Assembly: GCA_949502235.1 (NCBI GenBank)
Contig: CATBDC010000002.1
Coordinates: 62,001 to 126,000, forward strand
DNA length: 64,000 bases
From: an uncultured Lachnospiraceae bacterium
GTDB taxonomy: Bacteria; Bacillota; Clostridia; Lachnospirales; Lachnospiraceae
Direction of reading: 5' to 3'
Below, piece after piece: positions 25,834 through 36,672 of this stretch. The notes under the pieces were generated by a model that had not been told where the DNA came from, made no database searches, and saw only the letters and a program-made list of their open reading frames with translations. How positions within the stretch are numbered: the first letter of the stretch is position 1; the number at the start of each line of letters is the position of its first letter. A program made the translations under genes and the position numbers.

Positions 25834-27699
25834 ATGAGAAAACTAGCCTTAAATGATGAAATATTACTAAAAATCGAAAAGCCTGCCCGCTACATCGGGA
25901 ACGAGGTCAACAGCGTCATGAAAGACCCGGAAAAGGTGGATATCCGCTTTGCCATGTGTTTTCCCGATGTCTATGAGATCGGCATGTCCCATCTTGGCAT
26001 CCAAATCCTCTATGACATGTTCAACCGCCGTGAGGATGTGTGGTGCGAGCGCGTCTATTCCCCGTGGGTAGATTTGGATCAGATTATGAGGAAGGAGCAG
26101 ATTCCTTTGTTTGCCCTGGAATCACAGGATCCGGTCAAATCCTTTGACTTCCTTGGAATCACCATTCAGTATGAGATGTGCTACACAAATATTTTACAGG
26201 TATTGGAGCTTAGCCAGATTCCTCTGTTCTCTTCAGAGCGCAGTGACGAAGATCCTATTGTAATCGGAGGCGGTCCCTGTGCTTACAATCCGGAGCCGTT
26301 AGCTGATTTTTTTGACCTGTTTTATATCGGGGAAGGGGAGACTGTATACGGGGAGCTCCTTGATGCCTATAAGGAGAACAAAAGGAGAGGTGGTTCCAGA
26401 AAGGACTACCTTGAGATGGCGGCGGAGATAGAAGGAATTTATGTTCCTTCCTTTTATGATGTGACCTACCATGAGGATGGGACTATCGCGGACTTCAGGC
26501 CCGTAAATTCCCATGCAAAGGAGCGGATTAAGAAGCAGTTTGTCATGGATATAACAGATACCTGCTATCCATCGTCACCGGTTGTTCCCTTTATTAAGGT
26601 GACTCAGGACCGGGTGGTTTTGGAAATCCAGCGGGGCTGCATCCGCGGCTGCCGCTTCTGTCAGGCGGGAATGATTTACCGTCCTACCAGGGAACGGGAT
26701 TTAGAAATGCTTAAAAAATATGCTTATGAGATATTAAAAAACACCGGACATGAAGAAATTTCTCTAAGTTCTTTAAGCTCCAGTGATTACAGCAGCTTAA
26801 AGGAGCTGGTTTTGTTTCTGATTGAGGAATTTAAGGGAAAGGGGATCAACATTTCCCTGCCTTCCCTTCGTATCGATGCGTTTTCTCTGGACGTGATGGA
26901 AAAGGTGCAGGATGTAAGAAAAAGCAGCCTGACCTTTGCGCCGGAGGCAGGCTCCCAGAGGATGCGCAATGTTATTAACAAGGGTCTGACGGAAGAGGAT
27001 ATTTTAAATGGAGCCGGAGAAGCCTTTGAGGGCGGCTGGAATAAGGTAAAGCTTTATTTTATGCTGGGGCTCCCCACGGAAACAGAGGAGGATATGAGGG
27101 CAATTGCAGAGCTTGCGGACAAGATTGCCAGGCGCTATTATGAGATCCCGAAGGAAAAACGAAACGGGAAATGTCAGATTACGGCAAGCAGCTCCTTCTT
27201 TATTCCAAAGCCTTTTACTCCCTTCCAGTGGGCGCCCATGTTCAGCAATGAAGAATACATTTCCCGGGCCGCGGTTGTAAAGCACGCATTTGGGGAACAG
27301 TTAAACAGGAAAAGCCTTAAATATAACTGGCATGACGCGGAGGTGACTGTTTTAGAGGGTGTATTTGCAAGGGGTGACAGACGCGTTGGCGCAGTACTTT
27401 TAGAGGCTTATCGTCTGGGCTGCCTGTATGACTCGTGGACGGATTATTTTGATTATGAAAAATGGCAGAAGGCCTTTGAAAATACCGGTGCCAGCATGGA
27501 ATTTTACAACCAGAGGGAGCGATCCTTTAAGGAGATTCTTCCATGGGATTTTATTGACACCGGCGTGATAAAGGAATTTCTGATGAAAGAATGGGAGAGG
27601 GCGCTTAAGGGCGAGGTTACGCCAAACTGCAGACAGCAGTGCTCTGGCTGCGGCGTTTTAAAATGGAAAGGAGGGGTCTGCATTGAAGGCAAGAATTAA
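25834..27699 (+). CDS. TIGR03960-type B12-binding/radical SAM protein
   Basis: 'EIQRGCIRGCRFCQAGMIYRPTRER' radical SAM CxxxCxxC; partner of DUF2344 protein. Confidence 0.92.
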   Translation: MRKLALNDEILLKIEKPARYIGNEVNSVMKDPEKVDIRFAMCFPDVYEIGMSHLGIQILYDMFNRREDVWCERVYSPWVDLDQIMRKEQIPLFALESQDPVKSFDFLGITIQYEMCYTNILQVLELSQIPLFSSERSDEDPIVIGGGPCAYNPEPLADFFDLFYIGEGETVYGELLDAYKENKRRGGSRKDYLEMAAEIEGIYVPSFYDVTYHEDGTIADFRPVNSHAKERIKKQFVMDITDTCYPSSPVVPFIKVTQDRVVLEIQRGCIRGCRFCQAGMIYRPTRERDLEMLKKYAYEILKNTGHEEISLSSLSSSDYSSLKELVLFLIEEFKGKGINISLPSLRIDAFSLDVMEKVQDVRKSSLTFAPEAGSQRMRNVINKGLTEEDILNGAGEAFEGGWNKVKLYFMLGLPTETEEDMRAIAELADKIARRYYEIPKEKRNGKCQITASSSFFIPKPFTPFQWAPMFSNEEYISRAAVVKHAFGEQLNRKSLKYNWHDAEVTVLEGVFARGDRRVGAVLLEAYRLGCLYDSWTDYFDYEKWQKAFENTGASMEFYNQRERSFKEILPWDFIDTGVIKEFLMKEWERALKGEVTPNCRQQCSGCGVLKWKGGVCIEGKN

Positions 27700-28396
27700 A
27701 TTCCGCAAATACGGCGTCATGAAATTTATTGGCCATCTGGATGTTATGCGCTATTTCCAGAAGGCAATGAGAAGAGCAGAGATCCCCATTGCCTTTACTG
27801 AAGGCTACAGCCCCCATATGATTATGTCCTTTGCCCAGCCGTTAGGGGTGGGCATTACAAGCGAAGGGGAATATCTGGATATAGAGCTTACAAAACCCAT
27901 CTCATCCCGTGAGGCAATAGAACAGTTAAACCGGGTCATGGTGGAGGGAATAGATATTGAAAGCTTTGTGCAAATATCTGGAGACAAAAAAGCAAGCGGA
28001 ATGACCATTACCGCTGCCTCGGATTACCGGGTATACCCCTGCGCATCCTCCCGTTCCTTAGAGGAACATATCCACATACCCTTGAAATGGAGAGAGGGTA
28101 TTCCACATTTTCTTGGGGAAAACCAGATAATTGTGTGGAAAAAATCCAAAAAGAGTGAAAAAGAAGTGGATATCTTGCCGTTGATATATAAAATGCATGC
28201 AGATGAGGATAGTCTTTATCTGCTTCTTGCGGCGGGAAGCGAGCAGAATCTAAAACCGGATCTGGTCATGGAGGCGTTTCTTAACTACATGGGCGAGCCT
28301 CTGTGCCCCCTTCATTACCACAGGCTTGACATCCGTGCAAGAGGAGAGGACGGAGCCTTTGTCCCTCTTTCAGATATGGGGACAGAAATACTTTAA
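27683..28396 (+). CDS. TIGR03936/DUF2344 family protein
   Basis: 'RIKFRKYGVMKFIGHLDVMRYFQKAMRRAEIPIAFTEGYSPHMIMSFAQPLGVG'. Confidence 0.92.
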   Translation: MKARIKFRKYGVMKFIGHLDVMRYFQKAMRRAEIPIAFTEGYSPHMIMSFAQPLGVGITSEGEYLDIELTKPISSREAIEQLNRVMVEGIDIESFVQISGDKKASGMTITAASDYRVYPCASSRSLEEHIHIPLKWREGIPHFLGENQIIVWKKSKKSEKEVDILPLIYKMHADEDSLYLLLAAGSEQNLKPDLVMEAFLNYMGEPLCPLHYHRLDIRARGEDGAFVPLSDMGTEIL

Positions 28397-28416
28397 GCGT
28401 AAAAGGAGCAGGAAAA

Positions 28417-28899
28417 ATGGGAAAAAAAGAAGTCAAGACAAATGCCATGCGTATTCTTGACCGCATGAAAATTGCTTATAAATATGAAGAATACGCCTGT
28501 AATGAGTTTACTGACGGGATTCAGACGGCCGACATGCTGGGATATGACCATGATCTTGTATATAAAACTCTGGTGACTACCGGAAAAAGCGGCGGGTATT
28601 ATGTATTTGTAATTCCCATTGAAAAGGAAATAGACTTAAAAAAGGCGGCAAAGGCAGTGGGTGAAAAATCCCTGGAAATGCTGCCTTTGAAAGAGCTTAC
28701 AAAGGTAACAGGATATGTGCGCGGCGGATGCACAGCCATTGGCATGAAAAAGCAGCTTCCCACTGTCATTCAGGAGGATGCAGGCAGGCTTTCCCATATG
28801 TATGTAAGCGGAGGAAAGCTTGGGATGCAGATAGAACTGGCACCGGAGGATTTAAAAAAAGCGGCAGGCGCAATTTACTCAGATGTAGTCAGAGTGTAG
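28417..28899 (+). CDS. ybaK: Cys-tRNA(Pro)/Cys-tRNA deacylase YbaK/EbsC
   Basis: 'YVFVIPIEKEIDLKKAAKAVGEKSLEMLPLKELTKVTGYVRGGCTAIGMKK'. Confidence 0.9.
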   Translation: MGKKEVKTNAMRILDRMKIAYKYEEYACNEFTDGIQTADMLGYDHDLVYKTLVTTGKSGGYYVFVIPIEKEIDLKKAAKAVGEKSLEMLPLKELTKVTGYVRGGCTAIGMKKQLPTVIQEDAGRLSHMYVSGGKLGMQIELAPEDLKKAAGAIYSDVVRV

Positions 28900-29015
28900 A
28901 ATTTTTCATTGCAGTTACAGGTGAAATGAGGTAATATATTAAAGGATAAATGTCGGTACTGTTCCATTTGCTTTACAGTACCTTAAATGACAGTTTGGAG
29001 GATTACAAAAACAGG

Positions 29016-30353
29016 ATGAAAAAAGTAGTGAAGTTTGGCGGGAGCTCCCTTGCGAGTGCGGAGCAGTTTGAGAAGGTTGGGCGTATTATCCGTAAGGATG
29101 TTTCGAGACGTTATGTGATTCCTTCTGCACCGGGTAAGCGGTTCCTTAAGGATACTAAGGTTACGGATATGCTGTACAGCTGTTACGGACAGGCTATTTT
29201 AGGAGAGGACGAGGATACAGAAAACAGCTTTGAGGAGCTGCTTTCTAAGATTAAGGAGCGTTACGATTCCATTATCAGCGGGCTTGGTCTTTCTCTGTCA
29301 TTGGACAAGGATTTTCAGATTATCCGCGAAAATTTTAGCAAGAAAATCGGACGGGACTACGCCGCCTCCAGAGGAGAGTATCTCAATGGAAAGATTATGG
29401 CAGAGTATCTTGGCTATGATTTTATAGATGCGGCAGAGGTGATCTTTTTTGACGAAAATGGGAACTTTGACCCAGAGAAAACGAACCATATTCTGGCAGA
29501 AAGGCTTGAGAAGGTAAAGAGGGCTGTGATCCCGGGATTCTACGGCTCACGTCCTGACGGAAGGATTGTGACATTCTCAAGAGGGGGATCGGATATTACC
29601 GGTTCCATTGTAGCAAAGGCTGTCCATGCAGATATGTATGAAAACTGGACGGATGTCTCAGGATTCCTTATTGCAGATCCGCGGATTATCAATAATCCCA
29701 AGGCGATTGACACCATTACCTACCGGGAGCTTAGAGAGCTTTCTTATATGGGGGCGACCGTACTCCATGAGGATGCCATCTTTCCGGTGCGCAGGGAAGG
29801 AATCCCTATTAACATCCGCAATACCAATTCCCCGGAAGATAAGGGCACTCTTATTGTAGAGGCCACCTGCCAGAAGCCGAGATTTACGATTACCGGAATT
29901 GCAGGAAAGAAGGATTTTGCCTCGATTACAGTGGAGAAGGCGATGATGAATTCAGAAGTAGGCTTCTGCAAACGGGTGTTGGAGGTATTTGAACAAAACA
30001 ACATTTCTATAGAACACATGCCTTCCGGTATTGATACTATGACAATCTTTGTGCATCAGGATGAATTTGAGGAAAAAGAGCAGCAGGTAATTGCAGGAAT
30101 CCACCGGACGGTAGAGCCGGATTTCCTGGAGCTCGAATCAGACCTTGCGCTGATTGCTGTGGTAGGCCGGGGCATGAAGGCTACAAGGGGCACTTCGGGG
30201 CGTATTTTCTCGGCTCTTGCCCATGCAAATGTAAATGTAAAAATGATTGACCAGGGCTCCAGTGAGCTGAACATCATCATCGGCGTGAGAAATCATGATT
30301 TTGACGCGGCAATCGAGGCTATTTACGATATTTTTGTTACAACACAGGTTTAG
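29016..30353 (+). CDS. Aspartate kinase
   Basis: 'VVKFGGSSLASAEQFEKV', 'FSRGGSDITGSIVAKAV', C-terminal ACT domains. Confidence 0.93.
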   Translation: MKKVVKFGGSSLASAEQFEKVGRIIRKDVSRRYVIPSAPGKRFLKDTKVTDMLYSCYGQAILGEDEDTENSFEELLSKIKERYDSIISGLGLSLSLDKDFQIIRENFSKKIGRDYAASRGEYLNGKIMAEYLGYDFIDAAEVIFFDENGNFDPEKTNHILAERLEKVKRAVIPGFYGSRPDGRIVTFSRGGSDITGSIVAKAVHADMYENWTDVSGFLIADPRIINNPKAIDTITYRELRELSYMGATVLHEDAIFPVRREGIPINIRNTNSPEDKGTLIVEATCQKPRFTITGIAGKKDFASITVEKAMMNSEVGFCKRVLEVFEQNNISIEHMPSGIDTMTIFVHQDEFEEKEQQVIAGIHRTVEPDFLELESDLALIAVVGRGMKATRGTSGRIFSALAHANVNVKMIDQGSSELNIIIGVRNHDFDAAIEAIYDIFVTTQV

Positions 30354-30369
30354 AGGAGGAAGCTTTTAC

Positions 30370-30786
30370 ATGAATATCATGTTTTTTTTAAAGCCCAAAA
30401 GCGAGGTGGCTTACATTTATGATTACCATATGCTAAGACAGGCGCTGGAAATTATGGAATACCACCAGTATTCATCTGTTCCTATTTTGAATAAAGAAGG
30501 AAAATACATAGGCTCCATTACAGAGGGCGATCTTTTGTGGAATCTGAAGCGCCTGAATCTTCTGAACCTTAAGGATGCCGAGGATATCAGTATTATGAAG
30601 ATTTCCAGGCGGCTTGACTACCAGTGCGTCCGGGCGGACTCTAATATGGAGGATTTGATCGGCCGGGCGATGGAGCAGAACTTTATTCCTGTTGTGGATG
30701 ATGAAGAGCATTTTATCGGTATTATTACAAGACGTGATATTATCGGATACTGCTATAACAAAATGAAGGATAGTGATAAAGAATGA
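30370..30786 (+). CDS. CBS-domain pair protein
   Basis: Two CBS repeats ('YSSVPILNKEGKYIGSITEGDLLW', 'FIPVVDDEEHFIGIITRRDII'). Confidence 0.88.
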   Translation: MNIMFFLKPKSEVAYIYDYHMLRQALEIMEYHQYSSVPILNKEGKYIGSITEGDLLWNLKRLNLLNLKDAEDISIMKISRRLDYQCVRADSNMEDLIGRAMEQNFIPVVDDEEHFIGIITRRDIIGYCYNKMKDSDKE

Positions 30787-31580
30787 TTATTGACTTTCAT
30801 ACTCATATGTTCCCGGATAAGATTGCAAAAGGAACCATAGATTTCCTTGCCGGGGTATGTAAGATGACGCCTTATACAGACGGAACCTATGAAGGGCTGA
30901 AAAAGGAAACCCTGGCCTCCGGGGTGGATTTATCTGTCGCCCTGCCCATTGTAACGAAGCCCTCCCAGTTTGACTCTGTCAATGCATTTGCTTCCCATTA
31001 TCAGGGAAAGCCGGTTCTTTCCTTTGGAAGCATCCATCCGGACTGTGAGGATTATAAAGGAAAGCTGCGCCGGATAAAGGAAATGGGCTTTAAGGGGATC
31101 AAACTCCATCCGGATTACCAGGAGGTATATTTTAACGATATCCGGTACAAGAGGATCGTATCCTTTGCCTCAGAGCTTGATTTAATTATCAGCGTCCATG
31201 CAGGCCTTGATCCCAAATGTCCTGACGACATCCACTGCACGCCTTCTATGTCTGCAGAGGTTATCCGGGATACCGAAGCCCCGAAGCTGGTTCTTGCCCA
31301 TATGGGCGGAAATGCTAAGTGGGACGAGGTAGAAGAGTACCTTGTGGGAAAACAGGTTTATTTCGATACGGGTGTTGTACTTGATAAGATGCCAGAAGAG
31401 CAGTTCATAAGGATTGTCCGGACACATGGGGCAGATAAGATACTTTTTGCCACAGATTCCCCCTGGAGCGGGCAGAAGGAATTTCTTAAGATTATGGAGG
31501 AGATGCCTCTTACGGAAGAGGAACGGGAGAAAATACTTGGCGAAAACGCCCGCAGGCTGTTGGGAATAAATTTGCAGTGA
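30783..31580 (+). CDS. Amidohydrolase family protein (PF04909-like)
   Basis: 'IIDFHTHMFPDKIA', 'GIKLHPDYQEV', 'HMGGNAKWDEVEEYL', 'FATDSPW'. Confidence 0.88.
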   Translation: MIIDFHTHMFPDKIAKGTIDFLAGVCKMTPYTDGTYEGLKKETLASGVDLSVALPIVTKPSQFDSVNAFASHYQGKPVLSFGSIHPDCEDYKGKLRRIKEMGFKGIKLHPDYQEVYFNDIRYKRIVSFASELDLIISVHAGLDPKCPDDIHCTPSMSAEVIRDTEAPKLVLAHMGGNAKWDEVEEYLVGKQVYFDTGVVLDKMPEEQFIRIVRTHGADKILFATDSPWSGQKEFLKIMEEMPLTEEEREKILGENARRLLGINLQ

Positions 31581-31593
31581 AACATTAAAAACC

Positions 31594-31726
31594 TCTTGAT
31601 TTTTCCCAGCTTTCATGCTACACTTTACAAGTATGCCGCACAATGAGGTTTAAGCTTTGCATATACGGAAATTTTCCGGAAATGCAGACACCGTAATTGG
31701 CGAGTAATGATAATAGGAGGTGCCAT
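31594..31726 (+). ncRNA. Putative L21 ribosomal-protein leader and promoter
   Basis: TTGATT-17-TACACT promoter followed by ~100-nt leader with hairpins upstream of rplU; Firmicute rplU operons carry an L21 leader. Confidence 0.4.
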
Positions 31727-32035
31727 ATGTACGCGATTATAGCAACAGGTGGTAAACAGTACAAAGTAGCCGAAGGCGATATCATTAAAGTAGAAAAGCT
31801 TGGTGTGGAAGCCGGAGAGACTTATACCTTTGACCAGGTGCTTGCAGTAAGCAATGACGGATTAAAGGTTGGAAATCCGACAGTTGAGGGTGCAACTGTA
31901 GAGGCTTCTGTAGTTGAGAACGGAAAAGCGAAGAAGGTCATTGTTTACAAGTATAAGAGAAAAACTGGATACCATAAGAAAAATGGTCACAGACAGCAGT
32001 ATACTGCAGTAAAGATTGACAAGATCAACGCTTAA
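31727..32035 (+). CDS. rplU: 50S ribosomal protein L21
   Basis: '[25 protein letters not shown]'. Confidence 0.98.
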   Translation: MYAIIATGGKQYKVAEGDIIKVEKLGVEAGETYTFDQVLAVSNDGLKVGNPTVEGATVEASVVENGKAKKVIVYKYKRKTGYHKKNGHRQQYTAVKIDKINA

Positions 32036-32050
32036 TACTGGTGACATTCT

Positions 32051-32383
32051 ATGATTCATGCAGTCATATATCAGAGCAAAGGAAAAGAATACAGAGGCTT
32101 CAGGCTTTCCGGACATGCCGGATACGCGGAGCATGGACAGGATATTGTCTGTGCGGCGGCATCTGTGCTTGTCATTAATACGATTAATGCTATAGAGCGC
32201 TATACGGAGGATATATTTTCCATTTCTTCGGCAGAAGAGAGCGGAAGTATTTCCTGCCGGTTTGAAGATTCTCCCTCCAGGGAGGCAGAGCTGCTTCTTA
32301 AGGCCATGATTCTTGGCCTTTCTGATATGGCGGATGATGAGAACTATAGGAAATATATTGATTTAACATTCAAGGAGGTGTAA
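32051..32383 (+). CDS. prp: Ribosomal-processing cysteine protease Prp
   Basis: '[25 protein letters not shown]' with catalytic H and C; between L21 and L27. Confidence 0.95.
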   Translation: MIHAVIYQSKGKEYRGFRLSGHAGYAEHGQDIVCAAASVLVINTINAIERYTEDIFSISSAEESGSISCRFEDSPSREAELLLKAMILGLSDMADDENYRKYIDLTFKEV

Positions 32384-32388
32384 CAACC

Positions 32389-32673
32389 ATGATGAAATTA
32401 AACCTTCAGTTTTTTGCCCATAAAAAGGGAGTTGGTTCTACAAAGAACGGCAGAGATTCCGAGTCAAAAAGACTTGGTGCCAAGAGGGCTGACGGTCAGT
32501 TTGTAAAAGCCGGTAACATTCTTTACAGACAGCGCGGTACAAAGATTCATCCGGGTGTCAATGTAGGACGCGGCGGTGATGACACATTATTTGCGCTTGT
32601 TGACGGAGTTGTAAGGTTCGAAAGAAAAGGAAGAGACAGAAAGCAGGTTTCTATCTATCCGGCAGCTGAATAA
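32389..32673 (+). CDS. rpmA: 50S ribosomal protein L27 with Prp-cleaved N-terminal extension
   Basis: '[39 protein letters not shown]'. Confidence 0.98.
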   Translation: MMKLNLQFFAHKKGVGSTKNGRDSESKRLGAKRADGQFVKAGNILYRQRGTKIHPGVNVGRGGDDTLFALVDGVVRFERKGRDRKQVSIYPAAE

Positions 32674-32686
32674 GAACGAATAAAAC

Positions 32687-32717
32687 GGGGTGTTGCATAA
32701 AGAGCAGCACCCTTTTT
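32687..32717 (+). terminator. Terminator/attenuator between rpmA and obg
   Basis: GGGGTGTTGC-ataaaga-GCAGCACCC then TTTTT. Confidence 0.7.
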
Positions 32718-32727
32718 GGCAAAATGA

Positions 32728-34026
<1,299 letters not shown>

Positions 34027-34088
34027 GATTACCATTACTGTGAATAGAGGAAATATTACCGATTCACAAAAGCTGTGAGGGAGAGGAA

Positions 34089-34388
34089 ATGAAAAATATG
34101 ACGACAAAACAAAGAGCTTATTTAAAAAGCCTTGCTATGACAATGGAACCCATCTTTCAGGCAGGGAAAAACAGTATGACGCCGGAATTTACAAAAGCTG
34201 TTTCGGAGGCCCTGGAAGCCAGGGAGCTGATAAAAATCAGTGTCCTGAAAAACTGCGCGGATGACCCGAAGGAGCTTGCCGGCGCTCTTGCGGAGCGGAC
34301 ACGCTCTCAGGTAGTACAGGTTATCGGAAAAAAGATTGTGTTATATAAAGAAGGAAAAGACAAAAATAAAAAAATCCAGCTTCCATAA
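34089..34388 (+). CDS. yhbY: YhbY family RNA-binding protein
   Basis: CRS1-YhbY fold: 'TTKQRAYLKSLAMTMEPIFQAGKNSMTPEF'. Confidence 0.93.
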   Translation: MKNMTTKQRAYLKSLAMTMEPIFQAGKNSMTPEFTKAVSEALEARELIKISVLKNCADDPKELAGALAERTRSQVVQVIGKKIVLYKEGKDKNKKIQLP

Positions 34389-34401
34389 ACAGGAGAGTAT
34401 T

Positions 34402-35013
34402 ATGAGAATCGGTATTATGGGCGGTACCTTCGACCCTATCCACAACGGGCATCTGATGCTTGGAAGGGCGGCGCTTACGCAGTACGCACTTGATGAGGTC
34501 TGGTTTATGCCAAATGGGAATCCTCCTCACAAGGGAAATATAACTGCCCCCATTGAGGCACGCTGTAAAATGACGGAGCTTGCCATCGAGGGCACTAAAA
34601 AATTCCGCCTGGAATTATACGAGGCGGATGACAAAAGTGTTTCCTACTCCTACAAAACACTGGAGCATTTTTACAAAACCAGAAAATCCGATAAATTTTA
34701 TTTTATTATTGGCGCAGATTCCCTTTTTATGATAGAATCATGGGTGAAGCCAGAGAGGATTTTTCCGGTATGCACGCTGCTCGCGGCATGCAGGGATGAG
34801 ATTTCCACACCCGAGAAAATGCTCAGTCAAATCCGCTGTCTGGAAAAGAAGTACGGCGCCGGGATCAGGATTTTAAAGGCCCCGCTGATGCCGGTATCCT
34901 CCCATGAACTCCGGGAGCGTATAAGATCAGGGAAAAGCTTTTCTAACTACGTTCCCGCAAAGGTGGCAGAATATATTAAAAAGGAAGGTTTATATGGAGC
35001 ACAGAATCAGTAA
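34402..35013 (+). CDS. nadD: Nicotinate-nucleotide adenylyltransferase
   Basis: 'RIGIMGGTFDPIHNGHLMLG', 'FIIGADSLFMIESW', 'PVSSHELRERIRSGKS'. Confidence 0.95.
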   Translation: MRIGIMGGTFDPIHNGHLMLGRAALTQYALDEVWFMPNGNPPHKGNITAPIEARCKMTELAIEGTKKFRLELYEADDKSVSYSYKTLEHFYKTRKSDKFYFIIGADSLFMIESWVKPERIFPVCTLLAACRDEISTPEKMLSQIRCLEKKYGAGIRILKAPLMPVSSHELRERIRSGKSFSNYVPAKVAEYIKKEGLYGAQNQ

Positions 35014-35581
35014 GCTTCGCCGCAAACTAAAAGGAGAACTCGACAGAGAGCGGTATGAACATACACTGGGGGTTATGTATACCTCCGCAGCACTCGCCAT
35101 GTGCCACGGCGCAGAGGTCGAGCAGGCGCTTCTTGCCGGTCTTCTTCATGACTGCGCAAAATGTATTTCTGCAAAGAATAAGATAAAGCTGTGCAAAAAG
35201 TACCATCTCGGCATATCCGAAGTAGAATATAATAATCCAAGTCTTCTTCACGCAAAGCTTGGTGCATTTCTCGCAGCTAAAAAGTATCATGTAAAGGATA
35301 AAGAAATATTAAATGCAATCGCAAGCCACACGACAGGCCGTCCGCATATGAGCCTTTTGGAAAAAATTGTCTATATTGCGGATTATATGGAGCCGGGGCG
35401 TGAGGAGCTTCCTAATATGGCTGATGTAAGGAGACTTGCCTTCCAGGATATTGACGAATGTCTATACCGTATTTTAAGGGATTCCCTTACGTATCTTAAG
35501 ACAAAAGGAATAGCGATTGACACAATGACCGAAAAAACTTACGAATATTATAAAAAGAAACTAAGGAAGGAGGAGCTCTAA
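34994..35581 (+). CDS. yqeK: HD-domain phosphohydrolase YqeK
   Basis: 'RYEHTLGVMYTSAALAMCHGAEVEQALLAGLLHDCAK'. Confidence 0.93.
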   Translation: MEHRISKLRRKLKGELDRERYEHTLGVMYTSAALAMCHGAEVEQALLAGLLHDCAKCISAKNKIKLCKKYHLGISEVEYNNPSLLHAKLGAFLAAKKYHVKDKEILNAIASHTTGRPHMSLLEKIVYIADYMEPGREELPNMADVRRLAFQDIDECLYRILRDSLTYLKTKGIAIDTMTEKTYEYYKKKLRKEEL

Positions 35582-35923
35582 ATGGAACAGGCACGTAATA
35601 TGGCACGCATCGTCTGCCATGCACTGGAAGAGAAAAAAGGAGAAGCTGTCACAGTACTGGATATCTCGAAGGTTTCCATTATGGCAGACTATTTTGTTAT
35701 CGCTAATGGAAATAATGACAGCCAGGTGCGGGCATTGGTTGAAAATGTAGACGAAAAGATGCAGGAAGCCGGCTTTACGCTGAAGCAGCAGGAAGGCAAG
35801 GGCGGAGCATGGGTTCTCATGGACTATGGCGATGTTATCGTCCACATCTTTGACAAGGAAAACCGGTTATTCTATAATCTGGAGCGGATCTGGAGCGATG
35901 GAGTCGTGGTAGAAGATTTATAA
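35582..35923 (+). CDS. rsfS: Ribosome silencing factor RsfS
   Basis: 'SIMADYFVIANGNNDSQVRALVENV', 'WVLMDYGDVIVHIF'. Confidence 0.95.
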   Translation: MEQARNMARIVCHALEEKKGEAVTVLDISKVSIMADYFVIANGNNDSQVRALVENVDEKMQEAGFTLKQQEGKGGAWVLMDYGDVIVHIFDKENRLFYNLERIWSDGVVVEDL

Positions 35924-35926
35924 GGA

Positions 35927-35968
35927 GTCAGCGGGAAGTGGTTCTTTAAAAAACCACTTCCCGCTGAC
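35927..35968 (+). terminator. Strong hairpin terminator
   Basis: 17-bp perfect stem GTCAGCGGGAAGTGGTT / AACCACTTCCCGCTGAC. Confidence 0.85.
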
Positions 35969-36031
35969 AAAAGATAAAAACGACAAAAAATTCGGAAGTA
36001 TGCAATATTAAAGGATTGGGGGAAGTATATT

Positions 36032-36565
36032 ATGGCAATTAAAAGAACGGGAACACAATTCCATCCATTGGTTCTAAATGATATCAACGTTGAAGCTATC
36101 TTCAATAAGTGTCTGTCAACAGATAATACCACCATGTATGTGAACGCTATTATGTATCCGAAAAGCTATGGAAATCAAGAGGATTTTCTTTCTATTCTTT
36201 TTGACAGGGATGTTCTATTAGCAAATAGGAAACATATTTTGTATCTGTATGGACAGTTATTACATTTACATCAAAATTTGAACTCCATTCATGATCCAAA
36301 TGTCTATTTATATGGTATTAGTTCAGAAATAGGAAAAGGTGATGAAAGCGATATGATAAATTATCTAGGTGAGCATTGGACAGAGAACAAAGGAGTTTTT
36401 CGACAATTTGCTCTTTTGGGCGTTGCTGCCGCAACAATTACTCCGTTTACCAAAAACGGGAATTCTATATTCTGTCGTGGAGTTTCACCCACTTTCTCCC
36501 CAAAAGATCCGAATTTTCCTGTCTGGTGGCAGGAGCACAGATACAAATGGGAAAAGGAAAAATAA
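36032..36565 (+). CDS. Hypothetical protein (177 aa)
   Basis: Intact ORF, insulated by strong hairpins; no family recognised. Confidence 0.65.
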   Translation: MAIKRTGTQFHPLVLNDINVEAIFNKCLSTDNTTMYVNAIMYPKSYGNQEDFLSILFDRDVLLANRKHILYLYGQLLHLHQNLNSIHDPNVYLYGISSEIGKGDESDMINYLGEHWTENKGVFRQFALLGVAAATITPFTKNGNSIFCRGVSPTFSPKDPNFPVWWQEHRYKWEKEK

Positions 36566-36599
36566 CAATAGATCTTCAATTGAAGGTATTGAAATTTTT

Positions 36600-36643
36600 A
36601 AATGTCGGATAGGGGAGGTTAAAATCTCCCCTATCCGACATTT
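36600..36643. terminator. Bidirectional terminator between 36032 ORF and lexA
   Basis: 18-bp perfect stem AAATGTCGGATAGGGGAG / CTCCCCTATCCGACATTT. Confidence 0.85.
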
Positions 36644-36672
36644 CATTTTCTCTTATATGGTAAGAAAACATT

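Noticed and set aside
30295-30786. Longer start for the CBS protein
   Set aside because: First 25 codons overlap aspartate kinase; ATG at 30370 has a better RBS (GAGGAAG).
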